A stretch of 64,000 nt of DNA, taken from Albugo candida. Taxonomy: Eukaryota; Oomycota; Peronosporomycetes; Albuginales; Albuginaceae. Both the position numbers and the translations under genes were made by a program. The first letter of the stretch is position 1; each line of letters opens with the position of its first letter. Shown one piece after another: positions 10,642 through 23,300 of this stretch. The notes under the pieces are model-generated. The model saw only the letters and a program-made list of their open reading frames with translations. It was not told the origin of the DNA and did not search any database. The stretch spans positions 744,001 to 808,000 of the forward strand of contig CAJNAR010000150.1 of assembly GCA_905220665.1 (NCBI GenBank), read 5' to 3'.

Positions 10642-12551
10642 AAAAAAAGGAAGACATTATGTAGGATGTTAATGCAATTTGTGACATATTACTGTAATGA
10701 TATGCTCAATGCGTTTTATTAGTTAACAGTACTGGATCAAGTGCGTCCCTGAAGAAGAGAGAAAAAGCAGTAGTCTGCTCCAGCAACTATCTACGTTTTC
10801 ATGTAGGGACGCCTCACACTCTTGACTGACACTTTGTGTTCTGTTTCTTCACCAGTAGACATGATCCGCACCGCAATCGACCTCTTGTTCCTTTGAGACG
10901 TACCCAGATACTCTTTTTCCGTACTTTCAGGCGTTAACATACGTCATGCGCCCATCACGAAGCCCACACTGCACGATCAACACCTTCCCCTTGTAATGAT
11001 GCAATTTGATGCCCACCTACGATCCATGTCCGCGAACTAGTGCGGCATCCCGACCAAGCGCGACTTGTATTCGACCACGCACTTATCCGAGTGAGACTCA
11101 AGTGCTTTTAGCTTGCTGTATTTGCGTGAATGTATCACTATACCCTCCTTCTGTACTCCTCATTCGATGCTATATTGCTTTCGAGTCGATCTAAGTCAGA
11201 ATGGACTAATCGATGGTCAGTATCTAATGCAAGTATGTAACAGTATGCTCGTACCTCCCGTTTCCAACGGCCATCGCATCTGCTGTACTTGGTAAAGTAC
11301 GCTTTCCAGGAGTATGTACGAATGACGCGGTTGAAAAGCTGCGTTTCGAGTCTATCTTTTCTGTATCTAGAGTATTAGTAAGTACTCGCGAGCACTGCAG
11401 TTTACTTTAAGGAAAAGAAAAGAAACGAAAACAAAAATTTTCTTTTCAATTTTTCTCAAACTCCTATTTTAGCATTTGCCTATACTATACATGTCACTAA
11501 AGAACAATAAGATTCTACTATTACCCAAACCTGTCGATTTTTGATAGGTCTTCTAATTAATTATAGCATAGAAACTAGAATGTGCACTCGATGGTGCTGA
11601 AGTGGTGATTTAGCAACTCATGGACCCAACATGAACGACCTCTACTAGTACTATAGATCACTAATTCAAACATTCTGATGGGGGGGATCATTCGTATTCA
11701 CCCGCTTATTCAATAGACACACTTTGAAAACTAGCAATAATAAACTGATTAATCATGCTTTTTAAGGTCATAATTCGGAGCGTCATCTTGGACTTGATCG
11801 CATTCTTTCCCGTGCCAGATCTCTACGAGTCCGCATGATATATAACTGCAAGCTACATCAATGTAGAAAATTGGCACACAAAGTGTGTATTCAGATACTG
11901 GTTTGAAAAGATAACGAGCGGTTAAATTGCAGCAGATTTTGCAATTTTTTGTCCATCCCGAGCGTTTATGATGCTTTGCTGGGAATGAAATATGTGTATC
12001 CCAGCTGGAAGATGTGCAAACAATTAGGCACCTGAGTTTGAGCACAAAGTTGACTAAACTTCATCATCTGCGTACTAAAAGGATTCGAATAAGGGAAAGT
12101 GTCGTCAGCATAAACTATAGCGATGCTCAAGAACACATAAAGACATAAAATATCACGATTGCAAATCCGGAATGTATTTTGGCAGTTTTCGCAAACGCTG
12201 AAGCTTTTCGAGAACGGTGGAGAGTACATTGAAGCAATGTGCAAAGATTAGCTTTGGAGGATTATAGCGACAAGTAGGACAATCGGTAGCTGCAATAATA
12301 ACACTATTCTATTCTCAATTCGCGTCACTATTAGACTGTTTTTACAATATATTAAAACATTATGGCTACAAATGCAAGATTCAATCGATGAACGAGTTCC
12401 GAGCTTTGCTAATAGATTACGCATAAAAGCTTCTTTCAAAAGTCTGTCAATGTGTCGATCATATACGCAGTAGGAGACAATGTCCAGCTTGTAATTAATG
12501 GATAATATAACGAAGCACAGTATTCTTCACATTGATGTCCACCACACTACG

Positions 12552-13557
12552 CTGAACAGCTAGTACTAGGATCGGAGTTGCACTTGCACTCTTCTTACCG
12601 GTATCAACCCGTGCCGATGCCTAGCACCAAAAGTTGCTGAAGTTGCTGTATCTGACGCTGCAAGTTCTCAACTGTTGCGCGCAATTCATCGACTTTGCGA
12701 TGCAACTCGTCTTCGAGTCTGAGTGCTTTATTAAGCTTTTTGTAGAAGTTTGGTGAAGTTTCACCGTCAGTTTCGGTATCAGGACACTTCGAAACGATGG
12801 TACTGTTAACTGAGACTTGCTGTAGTTGTTGATGATAATCACCAAGTAGTCGTACTGCGTACTGATACTCGGTTTGAACTTTTGAGGTTGATTTTTCGGT
12901 CCTCTAGTTCTGATAGAGTCGTTTTTAGCTGCAAGGAAAGCTTCTCAATGCAATCCTTTTGGTCAGCCCCCTCGGTAGCCTGCTGCTGAAGTCTCATTTT
13001 CAATATTTGATTCATTTATGTTAGCTCGACTAGCGCATCATTCTGGTGCGTCAATGCTGACTCCGATTGAGCCTTCGAAGCCCTGAGATTACCAATCTCT
13101 CTCTTGAGCGACTCGTTCTCTTTGCGGAGTCTTTGGAGCTCGGTGCTGACGGTCGCTGAGTTTGCTGAGGCTTCTGGCCGGGTTCGCTGGTGTGGCTGCT
13201 CCTGAATTGGAATAAAGCCACCACCAACGCGGCGCATGTTGGCGGGTGTAAGTCGTGAGTTTGTTGTTGTTTGTCTGATGTTCATCGTTGGTTAATCTGA
13301 TAGTGAGAAACAAAGCAGTCCGAGGATAAAGCATCGAAGACGAAAGAATACGACAGAAGAAAAGAACAGCATTATATTGAGTCTCTCAGCTAGAAATTCG
13401 TCGTCGCGATTCCTATAGTAATTCCTAGTGTCGTGATAAAGCCCGGATATGAATTAGAAAAATAAGATGGGAATTGACCATTTCAAGATTGATTTGACAG
13501 AAAATGACCAGACAATGGAAGTTTTATGAAGGAATCGTCTATTGAGTCGAAAGATAG
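12552..13557 (-). pseudogene. RVGGG-family coiled-coil gene, dead copy (right arm)
   Basis: Exact mirror of 5690-6695, with ATG at 13285, the RRVGGGFIPI motif, and the same premature TAA at 13016-13018 and downstream frameshift. No substitution relative to the left copy was noticed, so the gene was already dead before the inverted duplication. Confidence 0.7.
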
Positions 13558-13623
13558 ACAATATGTAGGATATTAATGCAATTAGTGACACATTACTGTA
13601 ATGATATGTTTAATGCCTTTATT

Positions 13624-16034
13624 GAGAATATGGGGATTTTATTCCACTTTTTTCAAAAAATATGGTTTATACACCAAAAGTTTCAAAAATATGGTTTTTA
13701 TACCAAAAGTTTAAACAATATGGATTATATACCAAAAGTTGACAAATATGGATTATATACCAAAAGTTGAGAAAATATGGTTTATATACCAAAATGAATA
13801 TTACACGGGCGAAATTGAAAAAAAATGAAAAATACATAAAAAAGCCTGGAGTTTATTTAAAATTATGAAAAATATACCAAAAAGTCTGAAGTTTACACAT
13901 TCTTAAGTGCTATATCGTTAGAATATTCACATCTGGCGACTATGACGACTGCCAGCAACGACGTCTACGTTGGTGAGACACAAGAGTCAAGTGACGGCTG
14001 TTCACCAGCGGACTGGGCATTCGGGCGTGCATACTTCTACTCACGCGACTACGCCAGTCGTGACGATATAACAAGTGCGATCATTGAATACAACGAAAAA
14101 GTTGGACGAACGTTTCGTGTCATATCGAGCGACCACAGACGCTACAAGGTATTGTGTGTCGATCCAAATTGCAGCTTCGCAATCGCTTTTGCTTATGGTA
14201 GGGGATTTGAGCCGCCTCATACGTTCGTGCCGCACACATGCGACGCAACGAGGGTTGACTTGGCTTCATACGAAGCGAGTCGTGGAAACAAGTCTTCATA
14301 CGTCGCTTTGATTGACTCGGTCCTCCAATCGTCCTTGAGAAGGGTCGTGACGCCAGTCCAGCTGAGATACAGAAGAAGCTGACGGCTGATGGGCGTCGAT
14401 TGACGTACAAGACTTGTGTTGACGCCTGCGTTCGACTCAAAGCGCAACTCTTTGATGAAGATCACACGCAGGACCAGTTCACCTTGTCATACATACACGA
14501 AATAAACAACCGCGGACACAAGGCAGATATCACGTTGCGTGAGGACAAAAATTCTCGGGTTGTCATCGTATACAAGCCCGGCATTCATGTGCTTCGCGAA
14601 TTTGCAGATCGCGGTATCAATGTGGATGGCACATTTATGAAGCACAAATATGGTGGAGTCCTTCTTGTCGCTTGCTGTAAAAACAGCAACAATGAGATCC
14701 AAATTGTCGCGGTCGCTTGGGTGTCAGGTGAGACAAAAGACACTTGGTCATGGTTCCTGGACTTTCTTCTACGCTCTATAGAAGTGCCAGCATTCTTCAT
14801 CACCGACCGTGACAAGGGTCTCGGGGGTCTCATTCCGGCGATGCAAGTTAAAGCAGGTGACAAACCTCACTTTTTTTGTGTTCGTCACATGTTCGAGAAT
14901 TTCAACGCCAAGTTTAGCAATGCGACCTTGAAGAACCAAGAATGGAATTTGGCCAAGTCCTTGACGGTTGCGTCGTTCGAACGGCGAGCCATTGAGTTGA
15001 AGAAACACAATGCAAAGGCGCTGCAATGGCTACTCGACGCAGACAAGCTCAAATGGGCTGCCGCGTATAGTATACGTCCGCGCTTTGGGACCATGAATAG
15101 CAATAACGTGGAGTCTGTTAATAACGTCCTGCTTAAAGCTAGAGAGAAGCCACTTCTGGACTGTCCTCTGGCGGTGGAAAAGTACATAGGGATCAATTGG
15201 GTTGAATCAGTCGCCAAGTCGGCTTCATGGGGGGGGTGGACTCACAGCTTACGCAACCAAGGGATTTGAGCGCAAGCACTATGTCTCTGTCGTTGACAGG
15301 ATCGAAATCGTCCCGAGTTGCCTGTCATCCTTCGTGGTTAAGGTGAGGAAGTATGGAGAGCTTCCTGTGGAGTATTCTGTGGATCTAGAGAATCCTGAAA
15401 ATCCGTGTTCTTGTGGCTACTTTGGCGACATGAAAGGGCCATGCTCTCATCTCTATGCGGCCCTTCGATCCGTCAACAAGCTCTAGCTACTCAGGACATT
15501 CTGCGATGCGTCGTGGACCAAGGAGGTGTACCAGCGTGCTTACGACCCCATGATAAAGATGAGTCCATGCGTGACGATGGATGAACTGACGCGTTTAAAA
15601 AAGCACCAACCTCTCACGGTGTCAAAGAAGCGTGGTCGGCCGAAGAAGTCGAAGCGGATCGAGTCTCAGGCTGCCACAGAAGCTTTCAAGAAGAAGCGCA
15701 GCAACAAGTGCACTACATGCGGTAACTACGGCCACAGCAAGCGCACCGCAGGGACTAATCTTCTCCTAGTGATAAAACAATATATTTTTCATAATTTCAC
15801 ATAATGTTTAGACCTTTTCGTGTTTTTTTTATAATTTTACGATTTCGCCCGTGTAATATTCGTCTTGGTATATAAACCATGTTTTTTCAACTTCTGGTAT
15901 ACAATCCATATATTTTTAACTTTTGGTATAGAATCCATATTGTTTTAACGTTTGGTATAAGAACCATATTTTTCAACTTCTGGTATATAAACCATATTTT
16001 TTGAAAAAAGTGGTATAAAAATCGATAGGTTTCC
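13624..16034 (+). mobile_element. MULE transposon, right-arm copy
   Basis: Mirror of 3213-5623, flanked by gcctttatt (13615-13623) and gcgtttatt (16035-16043), the same 9-bp duplication. Terminal arrays and internal structure are unchanged except for a substitution at 15980 in a terminal repeat unit (pairs with 3267) and the coding change at 15267. Confidence 0.9.
13942..15804 (+). pseudogene. MULE transposase, broken, with an extra stop
   Basis: Same four pieces as the left copy: 13942-14382 DNA-binding region, 14400-15269 catalytic domain, 15202-15486 SWIM finger, 15526-15804 basic tail with zinc knuckle. The catalytic frame ends nine codons earlier than in the left copy because of a C-to-T change at 15267 (CGA to TGA). 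That frame was already out of register after the G-run at 15229-15236, so the change has little meaning for function but proves that the arms are distinct molecules. Confidence 0.88.
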
Positions 16035-16330
16035 GCGTTTATTAGTTAACAATACTGGATCAAGTGCGTTCCGAAATAAGTTAGAATTAGCAATAGTGTG
16101 CTCGATGAGCCTTCGTTAAAGGCCACGAAGCACGTTGGTAGTAGTAGCATAGGATTCAACGTGATTCCCATCTTTACAACAACCGACTCGGTACGCGTTT
16201 TGTAAAATCCCGAGATCAAGAACCTAATCTGTCCATATTCGATAAATGGTTTACGTGCGGATGCTTTCAATCTGACCCGTTCGTGCTTTTGTATCGGAAG
16301 TAGAGAATTGAAGCATGAGGAATCTGTTCG

Positions 16331-17100
16331 ATACTTTATCAGACAACTTATATAACATTTTTGATGATTGCAAGGAGCAACTCCATATTTCCGGAATTTC
16401 TATCAGCAGCGATGTACAACTGGCGACGTTGTCACAAAGTACGCTTACTTGATATGCAGTAAAAATGAATTTGTAGCGTGTCACGCTCGTTCCTCCGAAT
16501 TACACCCTTTATCATTCGTATGGTTTTTGTATTCGGATGATTTGATTGATGAACGACTTGTGTGCGATAGAAATGCCGGTAGCATACAAACTGCAATGGG
16601 CTGCACATGTGGAGACGGTACGGCCCGTTTTTCAATATTGCGCAAGCATTTTGAAGAAGTGATACGATGGAATGCAATCTGTTGTGCAGAGAGGCACTTG
16701 AGTGCACGACAACGCTTCTCCTACTTGGACCCATTGGATTCTGCTATTCAACTTTTGCAATAAGGATTACCTCTGGTGGGTAGAAATATCTGCTGCGCAT
16801 TTAGGTCACATTTATTGCGACGAGCTTTGTGCACGTGCCAGGTTTACTGGCCACCAGATCCCTCCGGTAACTATCTGTACATATCTGAAGAACTGCCGCA
16901 GGTTCAAGTATATGATATTCGGTCAAGAAAACCGCCGAGATGTCGAATGAGCTACAGCAAGAGACTTGTAAGAGATGTCCTTCACTATTTTCGGTGGAAA
17001 TTGCTGTTTCATACATCCCACATTGCGATAATTGGGGGGGGGGGATTTCTCTTACGTTCTGCACCGATAAACACATCCATAATATTGTGAGACATCTTTT
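16331..17100 (+). other. Unidentified gene or gene remnant across the palindrome border
   Basis: An ATG at about 16313 opens a 45-residue helical frame (start MRNLFDTLSDNLYN). A second frame (16368-16763) contains ...MGCTCGDGTARF and ends QLLQ. A third is open at 16776-17090, up to and beyond a run of about ten Gs at 17035. These could be exons or pieces of a frameshifted gene; I do not recognise the product. Long open stretches on the opposite strand (17052-17372) compete with this reading. The 5' part lies in the right arm and the 3' part outside it. Confidence 0.3.
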
Positions 17101-17773
17101 GAGCGACAGGAGTTGATCTCATGCACCCATAAATGTGTGTATGGGTAAGAAAGCTCAATCAGCTTCCAATCCGCAAGGATAGGTGCTTCTTGATCCGGAA
17201 TAAGTGTCATAGCTTCGTGCCTTACTTCCGCGTGTCTTTCGGTGCAAAGGACTCCTTTGTAATGGTGACAGAGGATGCAGACCACCTTTACTAACCACGT
17301 TATTAGGATACTTCTATCGATGATTTTAGCCCACCTGGCCACTGGAACGAATTGCTCACTAGTTTTCTCCACATGTACGGTTGAAATTTCGGTTCATATC
17401 AGGTTGCTTCGTCAGACAAACTGCTTCACAGCTGAATACTTAAGTGTCAAGATGGATGGCCAGTCTTAGATCTACAGCTGATCCAGATCCAACCTTATTT
17501 TGTGTTTGTGACGCTTGTGTACGCAAAATCTTTTTTTGTTTTCAACTTGATTCTGCGAAGCTGTTACCTGTATAGGAGGTCGAGCTTTTGGAGATCGTGT
17601 GAAGAATAGAGCTTCTACTGCTAAATTTATAGTATCTACTTTATTTATTCTTCGTCATTGAATGCTCTGCTCGATCTCCTCCATATTCAAATCACTTGCT
17701 TGTATTATAATATAGAAAGAAAAATGTTATCTTCTCTGTCGCTATGATCGGGCGGACTTGTAATGTATAATAC
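17100..17773. other. Intergenic stretch
   Basis: No supportable gene. A minus-strand open stretch at 17052-17372 (starting MEKTSEQFVPVARW) is protein-like but unidentified. 17480-17773 looks like ordinary intergenic/3' flanking DNA of the Dpy-30 gene. Confidence 0.4.
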
Positions 17774-19302
17774 TTACACATTGTTTTCCTGTTCAAGTTG
17801 AATTTCAGCGCTTAAAAGCTCCCTCCGCTTGAGCCCTGCAACAATCCAACGATGCATGAACATTGCAGCCTCATTCTGTTCACTTTCCAGATCAGCTTCT
17901 GTGATTTCACGATCGTTTTCCTTATCATATAAAAATGAAGCGGCCTGCGAGCACTTCTTAGCATTTAAAAATTCTTCATCGTTACTGACTGCTTCAAGTT
18001 TACACTGCAGTTGACTTTCACCAAAGCATTTCGCGAGAATGCTCCACTCTGGCTTTTCGTGCGCCGTAACATTTGTTTCAGAGAATGGATACCCAAGTAG
18101 CACGCACGATGAGTTGATCACTGAGAAGGAGGCTGATTTCGGGGGTGCACTCCACGAGGATACTTGAGACAATAGCTTCGTGTTTTCCCTGAATATTGCC
18201 GTGAGAAAAGCAAATTTCATTTCGCTTTCTTTTATCGTCTTAGCGTGTTCCGAAAGACCTTGCACATCCCTCACTATGTTCTCGTCGTTAACGGAGATTC
18301 CTGTTTGCATTGCATCAAAAAATGCTTTCCATTCGACCTTCTTTGCTTCTTTTTGATCAATTTCGTCGAGATATAATCGATGCTCAACTTTTTCCAGACG
18401 TTCAATAAACAGATCGGTGATAGACAGATACGTGTCGATATTTTGAGCACTAAACGCACGAGCTTGACCCATCGTGTCCACTGAAATGACCACGGTTTCA
18501 TCTTTTGTATGAGGCGAAGTAGGCTCTAATTCATTATATACATCTGCGTGCAGGTGCGATGGATAAGACAACGCACGAGTCAAATAAGCGCCGATCTTGG
18601 GTATGCCATAAAAGAACATTTTCGGTTCTCTCAAAACGTTTTCAATGTGAATGAAAGCAGGGAACTGATTGCTTGCTGAATCATCTTTAGAGTGCTCGCC
18701 GGATTCTTGGCTCAATTTTTTGCAAGCATCAAATGTAACTGAGCATTCATTTTCTTTTGTATGCCGATTGATCAAAAGCGAGCTACTTTTTTTGGAGGAA
18801 GCAATCCAACGCAGAGTGCTGCTCCCGTCTTTGTGCACCATTAACTTTCCAATGTACGCTTCCTCTGCATCTGTGTACTGGATCAGCCAGCTCAGAATCA
18901 CATCATATAGCATTGAAATTGTATCTGTTTCCATTTCAAGCTGTTCTCTTTTAATGGTTCTTTCAAAGCGCTCCTATAAAATCAGATACGATCTCTGTCA
19001 ACTTTGAGACAGATATCATCTTCCATATATGATACCTTGTAATCACAATCATTCCGTATAGCTATTTCTTCCTCCAAAGGGTCTTTTCTTTTTGTTGCAA
19101 TTGAACCCTCTTGACTCACCAAATGTAATCGTTCCTTTTTTGCAATGTTCTCGTCATATCTGAGTAGATATTTTCCCAGGTATTCCACGGGATCATTTGG
19201 TTGGACAATTGCAAGTTGCTTGAAAGCTTCTGTGAGCGGATAATTAATTACACTATGAAGAAGGTCACATTGCTCCATATCTGACATCTTCAGCTCCTCC
19301 AT
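17774..19302 (-). CDS. Dpy-30 domain protein, two exons (488 aa)
   Basis: Exon 1 is 19302-19036 and exon 2 is 18973-17774, separated by a 62-nt intron (GTATCA...TTTTATAG) in phase 0; unspliced, the frame would stop at 18986. Residues about 20-50 (YPLTEAFKQLAIVQPNDPVE, then YLGKYLLRY) are a clear Dpy-30 dimerisation motif, used as a docking helix in COMPASS/SET1 methyltransferases, PKA-anchoring and axonemal proteins. The remaining 430 residues are mostly helical, with a region around residues 105-270 that could be GAF-like, but I see no diagnostic residues. The length is far above that of the stand-alone Dpy-30 protein, so this is one of the larger multi-domain forms. It is divergent with the Dam1-like gene, with 80 bp between start codons. 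Confidence 0.85.
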
Positions 19303-19382
19303 AACGGACGTGACTACTCACATCAGCTGGATATTCTCAGAGATTTCATTCCAATTATCTCAATATTACAGTATCTCTAAAA

Positions 19383-20202
19383 ATGGTGACTGACGATGCG
19401 CTTTTAGAGCAATTTCGACAATTCACAAATGGTATGAAGGATTTACACAAGCACGTTGTGAAGCTAGCACGAATTCATGAATCCATGCGTGAATTCAATG
19501 CAACATTTGGAACCTTTCAGACCGTTATTCGTTTGCAGCAAGAATGTTTAACACATCCGGAAACTATTCGTAAAAAATCATCATTGTCGCTGGAATCGAT
19601 TGTTGATGCAAAACCAGAAATTAATGACAGTGAAGTCACCCTGCCAGTGTCCAAACAGAGAGCGGATAACAAAGTAAATAAACGCCAAAGCACTGCACCG
19701 GTGAAAACCAATTTGAAAAAGCGAAAACGAACCGCTTTGAAGCAGAATAAAAATAAAGCATCGTCACAAACATCGCTTTCTAAAGTGTGGAATTGGGACA
19801 AAAGTAAGAAAACATATATGACCGAGTGCTGCTGAAGTTTTATTGCAATTCTGACTGTCAGGCACACGCAAAAAAATTCCGAAAAAATATCAATCGAAAG
19901 AAGAGATGGACAAGCTTGAGACTTTGCTATTGTATCTCAAAAATCGGAGCGCAGGTCGAAACGCAGCAAATGGCTTGTACGTAACACTAATGTTTTTGGT
20001 AAATTTCAATTGCAACCTGTACTTTAGAACAATTGCGGAATTGGTTCGACACAGTTGCATTTCGGTGATCCGTTGCAAGGAAATGCTACAAACTTTAATG
20101 AAACTGGAGTTGATCACAAGGAAGAAAGAGAAGCTGGTGAGATTTACGCTTGTATCATTAATCAATCCTTCTCAGTGCAAAATGTTCGGATTGATGCGAT
20201 AG
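19383..20202 (+). CDS. Dam1/DASH-like kinetochore protein with C-terminal helical domain (236 aa)
   Basis: Exons 19383-19803, 19862-19976 and 20028-20202 are joined by 58- and 51-nt introns (GTAAGA...TGTCAG, GTACGT...CTTTAG). Residues 7-60 (LLEQFRQFTNGMKDLHKHVV and the following FNATFGTF) match the Dam1 family signature of the DASH ring that couples kinetochores to microtubules. Residues about 90-135 are a Lys-rich linker. The spliced C-terminus (VWNWDKS, then KKYQSKEEMDKLETLLLYLK and a block with TIAELVRHSCISVIRCKEML) has the pattern of a small winged-helix-like fold. The Dam1 match is good by eye. The C-terminal fold is only a suggestion, and I know of no such domain in yeast Dam1. Confidence 0.7.
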
Positions 20203-20309
20203 GGATTTCTGTACTCGCTACGTTCGTCTGCCGTGGCCACTTCCCAAAACCCATAAAGTAAATCATAGAAACAAGTCGATTCATTGTTTCACATGCAGCT
20301 GTTCGTCTT

Positions 20310-23300
20310 TCATGGAAGCTGCCAGTCATCCATTACTTTGAGTCGACCATTGCGATTTTCCGACAAGGCGATATCGTCTCTCCATCCACGAATAAGCTTT
20401 TCATTCGATGGACAATTCTGTTTTTTAGATGGATCAATTCCCTCTTTGTTTCCTATCACCACATCAGCAAAGCTCAATGAGCGCATAGAAGCTTTTCGAG
20501 AATCTCCTTCCGATTTAGGAGTTCCTGGACTGAAGACAAAATGATTTCGTTGCAATATGGCAGAGCATTCTGTGCGCATCGTACTTGCCCGTTTTTTTCT
20601 ATTTGATTTGAGTGGGAATTCAGACCCTGCCTGAGCCTGTTTATTTGTGTTTGTATTTGATTGACTATGTCGACGAGTAAACAGCGGTCCAATATCACGT
20701 TTCTCGCGTTGCACATGACTCATTGTCGGAGACAATTTCGATGGTGAATTGGATAATAATGGTCCATCGTTTTCTGAAGCACCAAGCTGAGCGTACACGT
20801 ATGCAGCGTTTGTATCGGTAGTTCTTGTAGGTAAATGAGGTGTCGGTACTGGTGCTTCACTATCTCCTGTTTGAAAGCTTTCATCTTGATGTCGTGAACG
20901 GTCTTCCTCAAGCACGCAAGTCTGTATATTCAGCGCGGGTCTACTTCCTGAAGGGGCCTCGTATGCTGCTTGTGGTGGTGCTGGGATGCTGATCGAGTCT
21001 CTTGGCGATTTGACACGTATGGAGGTTTGTGAGCCAAGAATGGATCGAAGTATGTTTTGTGGATGTGGCACAACTCCTGCCACCATATCAGTTTTATGGT
21101 CGATACTGGTAGAGTCGGGTAAAGATGCACATATCAGAGTTTCATGTGCTGCCGCAAAAGAGCGACGAATTTGAGTAATCCGAAAGCAATTCCGGCCGAC
21201 ATTATTGCTTGGTTGCAATGGATCTTCAAGAAAAATAGGATCAAACTTGTGCGGATCGTACATTTGCTCAGCACCATGTTCTCTGGTGGGCCAATCTTGA
21301 AGAGAGTGACGACTCTCGAATGTGTGGGATGACGATGCTGACGAGAATGAGATCGCAAGCGGTTCTCTTTGAATCTGTTTGAGGTTCGGCCGTTCTAACA
21401 CATTGGAGCGATCTCTCACTGCAGTGTCAGTACACATGTCGGGAATTCGTGGGTTGACAGCCAAGGATGAATCTTTCGATTCGGTGGTCGAGGTGTCACG
21501 ATTGAGAAAAGAACGCGAAGCCACACTGATACCTGTCAGTCGTGGATCAAAGTGATTCCCGTAAAAATCGAGAAAGCCCAGGAATGTCATTCCAAAATCC
21601 TCAAACAATGGAGTAGTAGACATGTGTGTGCTTCCATTATATGTTTCATAACCGCCTGAAGATCTGTCTTGCAAGAAGCGTACGACCATAAGCAAAAGCG
21701 CATACGATGAAAGCCCGCCGGAATATGCAAAAGCATAGCCACGTTCGATTACAAAACTCTTTAGTACCAGCATTAGTGGTACTACAGACGGAAATTCATG
21801 AATGAAAGCATGCACGACATCATTTGTTGCTAGTCCATTGTGCCCAGGACCTTCGAATGAAATGTCGAGGCGTACATGATACGGTGCTTTGGTGAGCAGT
21901 GTGATAATTGGCATCGCAGCGTGAGGTATCGTTTTCACTGATTCTGGAACAATCCATGGCTCCTTTCGTAGCTTTCGAGCCAAATTCTGTTGCCAGGTCT
22001 CTTTTATCGCATTTCGTCCTTCTAGAACCCCTGCTGCTTCTGCAGGAGCATCATGGCGCACTTTCGGCAAGCAAATGACCAGATCTAAATCACTATATAT
22101 CCACAAGAATCAATTTGGGTCGAAAAAGCAATAAAACTAGTCAAACCTTGATGGTAAGGCGAGCTGCGTGACGAAGGAGCCGTATGCTCGAACTTGAGCT
22201 CGAGGCCACAAAGACTGCACAGTTGCAGTACATAGACGTTGAGCTGCGGCCTGAGCTGGTTTCCGTTTATCACTCTGAGCTTGTAACAAACTCACGAATT
22301 CACACATGTCCCAATGTAATCTGGATCGTGGTGGTAAGGTCGACATCGGAACTGACACGAATGGTCCATACATATTCGCTTGTACAGGCAGTGTGACAGC
22401 TATATTGCCAGCTTGTAAAGTTGAGCTAGTCAAGAACCCATCGTCACAAGTAGAATCACGGCCAGGCACTGATTTCAATTCCATCGTCTCACAATGCACA
22501 AAAGGTTCCTCGAAGTCCGGTGCCTGCAATTCGCTGCTCGTTCCACAGCCTCTGGCGAAAGCCTGTGCGTCCATCAACTTGGTGCTTTCACTTATATGCT
22601 TCTCGATACTCTCACCACCAGCATGTGTGAATAATCTCAAACTCTCGTCAGTTGCACATAATCGAGCTTCCAATGATTTGACAGCTTTTCGTAGGTCTGT
22701 TACCTCATCAACGAGTCGACTTGTAATCTTTTCGAAATTCTGACAATACAGTTAGCCCATGAGACTCATCAACCAAGAGATTGTCCTACCTTTGTTTTGG
22801 ATTCCAAACTCTCTTCCAACATGGCAATAGAGCATACAAGGCCAGATGTTGCTCCAATGAGATCTTCGTTTTGCTTCTTCACGTTCTCCGCGCGTTCAGA
22901 TCGACACGTACAGCACAAATTGTTTCCAATGATATCAGCGGATAAAGTGATCTGATCCCCGTTGCAATCGAGCTCGTCGCCTTTTGTTGGGTTTAAAGCG
23001 CTCGACCAAAGTTTGCGAGAAGCGTTGTCTGTATTCACACCAATATTTCTCTTCTTCGTGGCGTGATTTAGCGATGATTTTGTTTGGTTTGATTCTTTCT
23101 CGTAGCAAGAGAGAAAATCATTGGAGTCATCGCATTGCATAGAACTGTCAATCAAAAAGGGGGCGCTGGCCGGAGCGAACTGTTTGAACGGATATTTTCT
23201 TGTCAAAGCTGAACTTGGTTGCATCATCTCCGTACTTGCATCGATTGAGTCTTGAAGTGTAGACGATTGCCACGTTTGGAAATCCCAATCATGATTTGAG

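Larger units (their letters stand above)
9687..16601. repeat. Right arm of giant inverted repeat (6915 bp)
   Basis: Reverse complement of 2646-9560. The outer border is sharp: sequence matches through 'ctgcaatgggc' ending at 16601 and then diverges completely. This arm carries a private C-to-T change at 15267 that creates an extra TGA in the MULE transposase. It is probably the ancestral arrangement, because sequence at both of its ends continues naturally into its neighbours. Confidence 0.97.
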
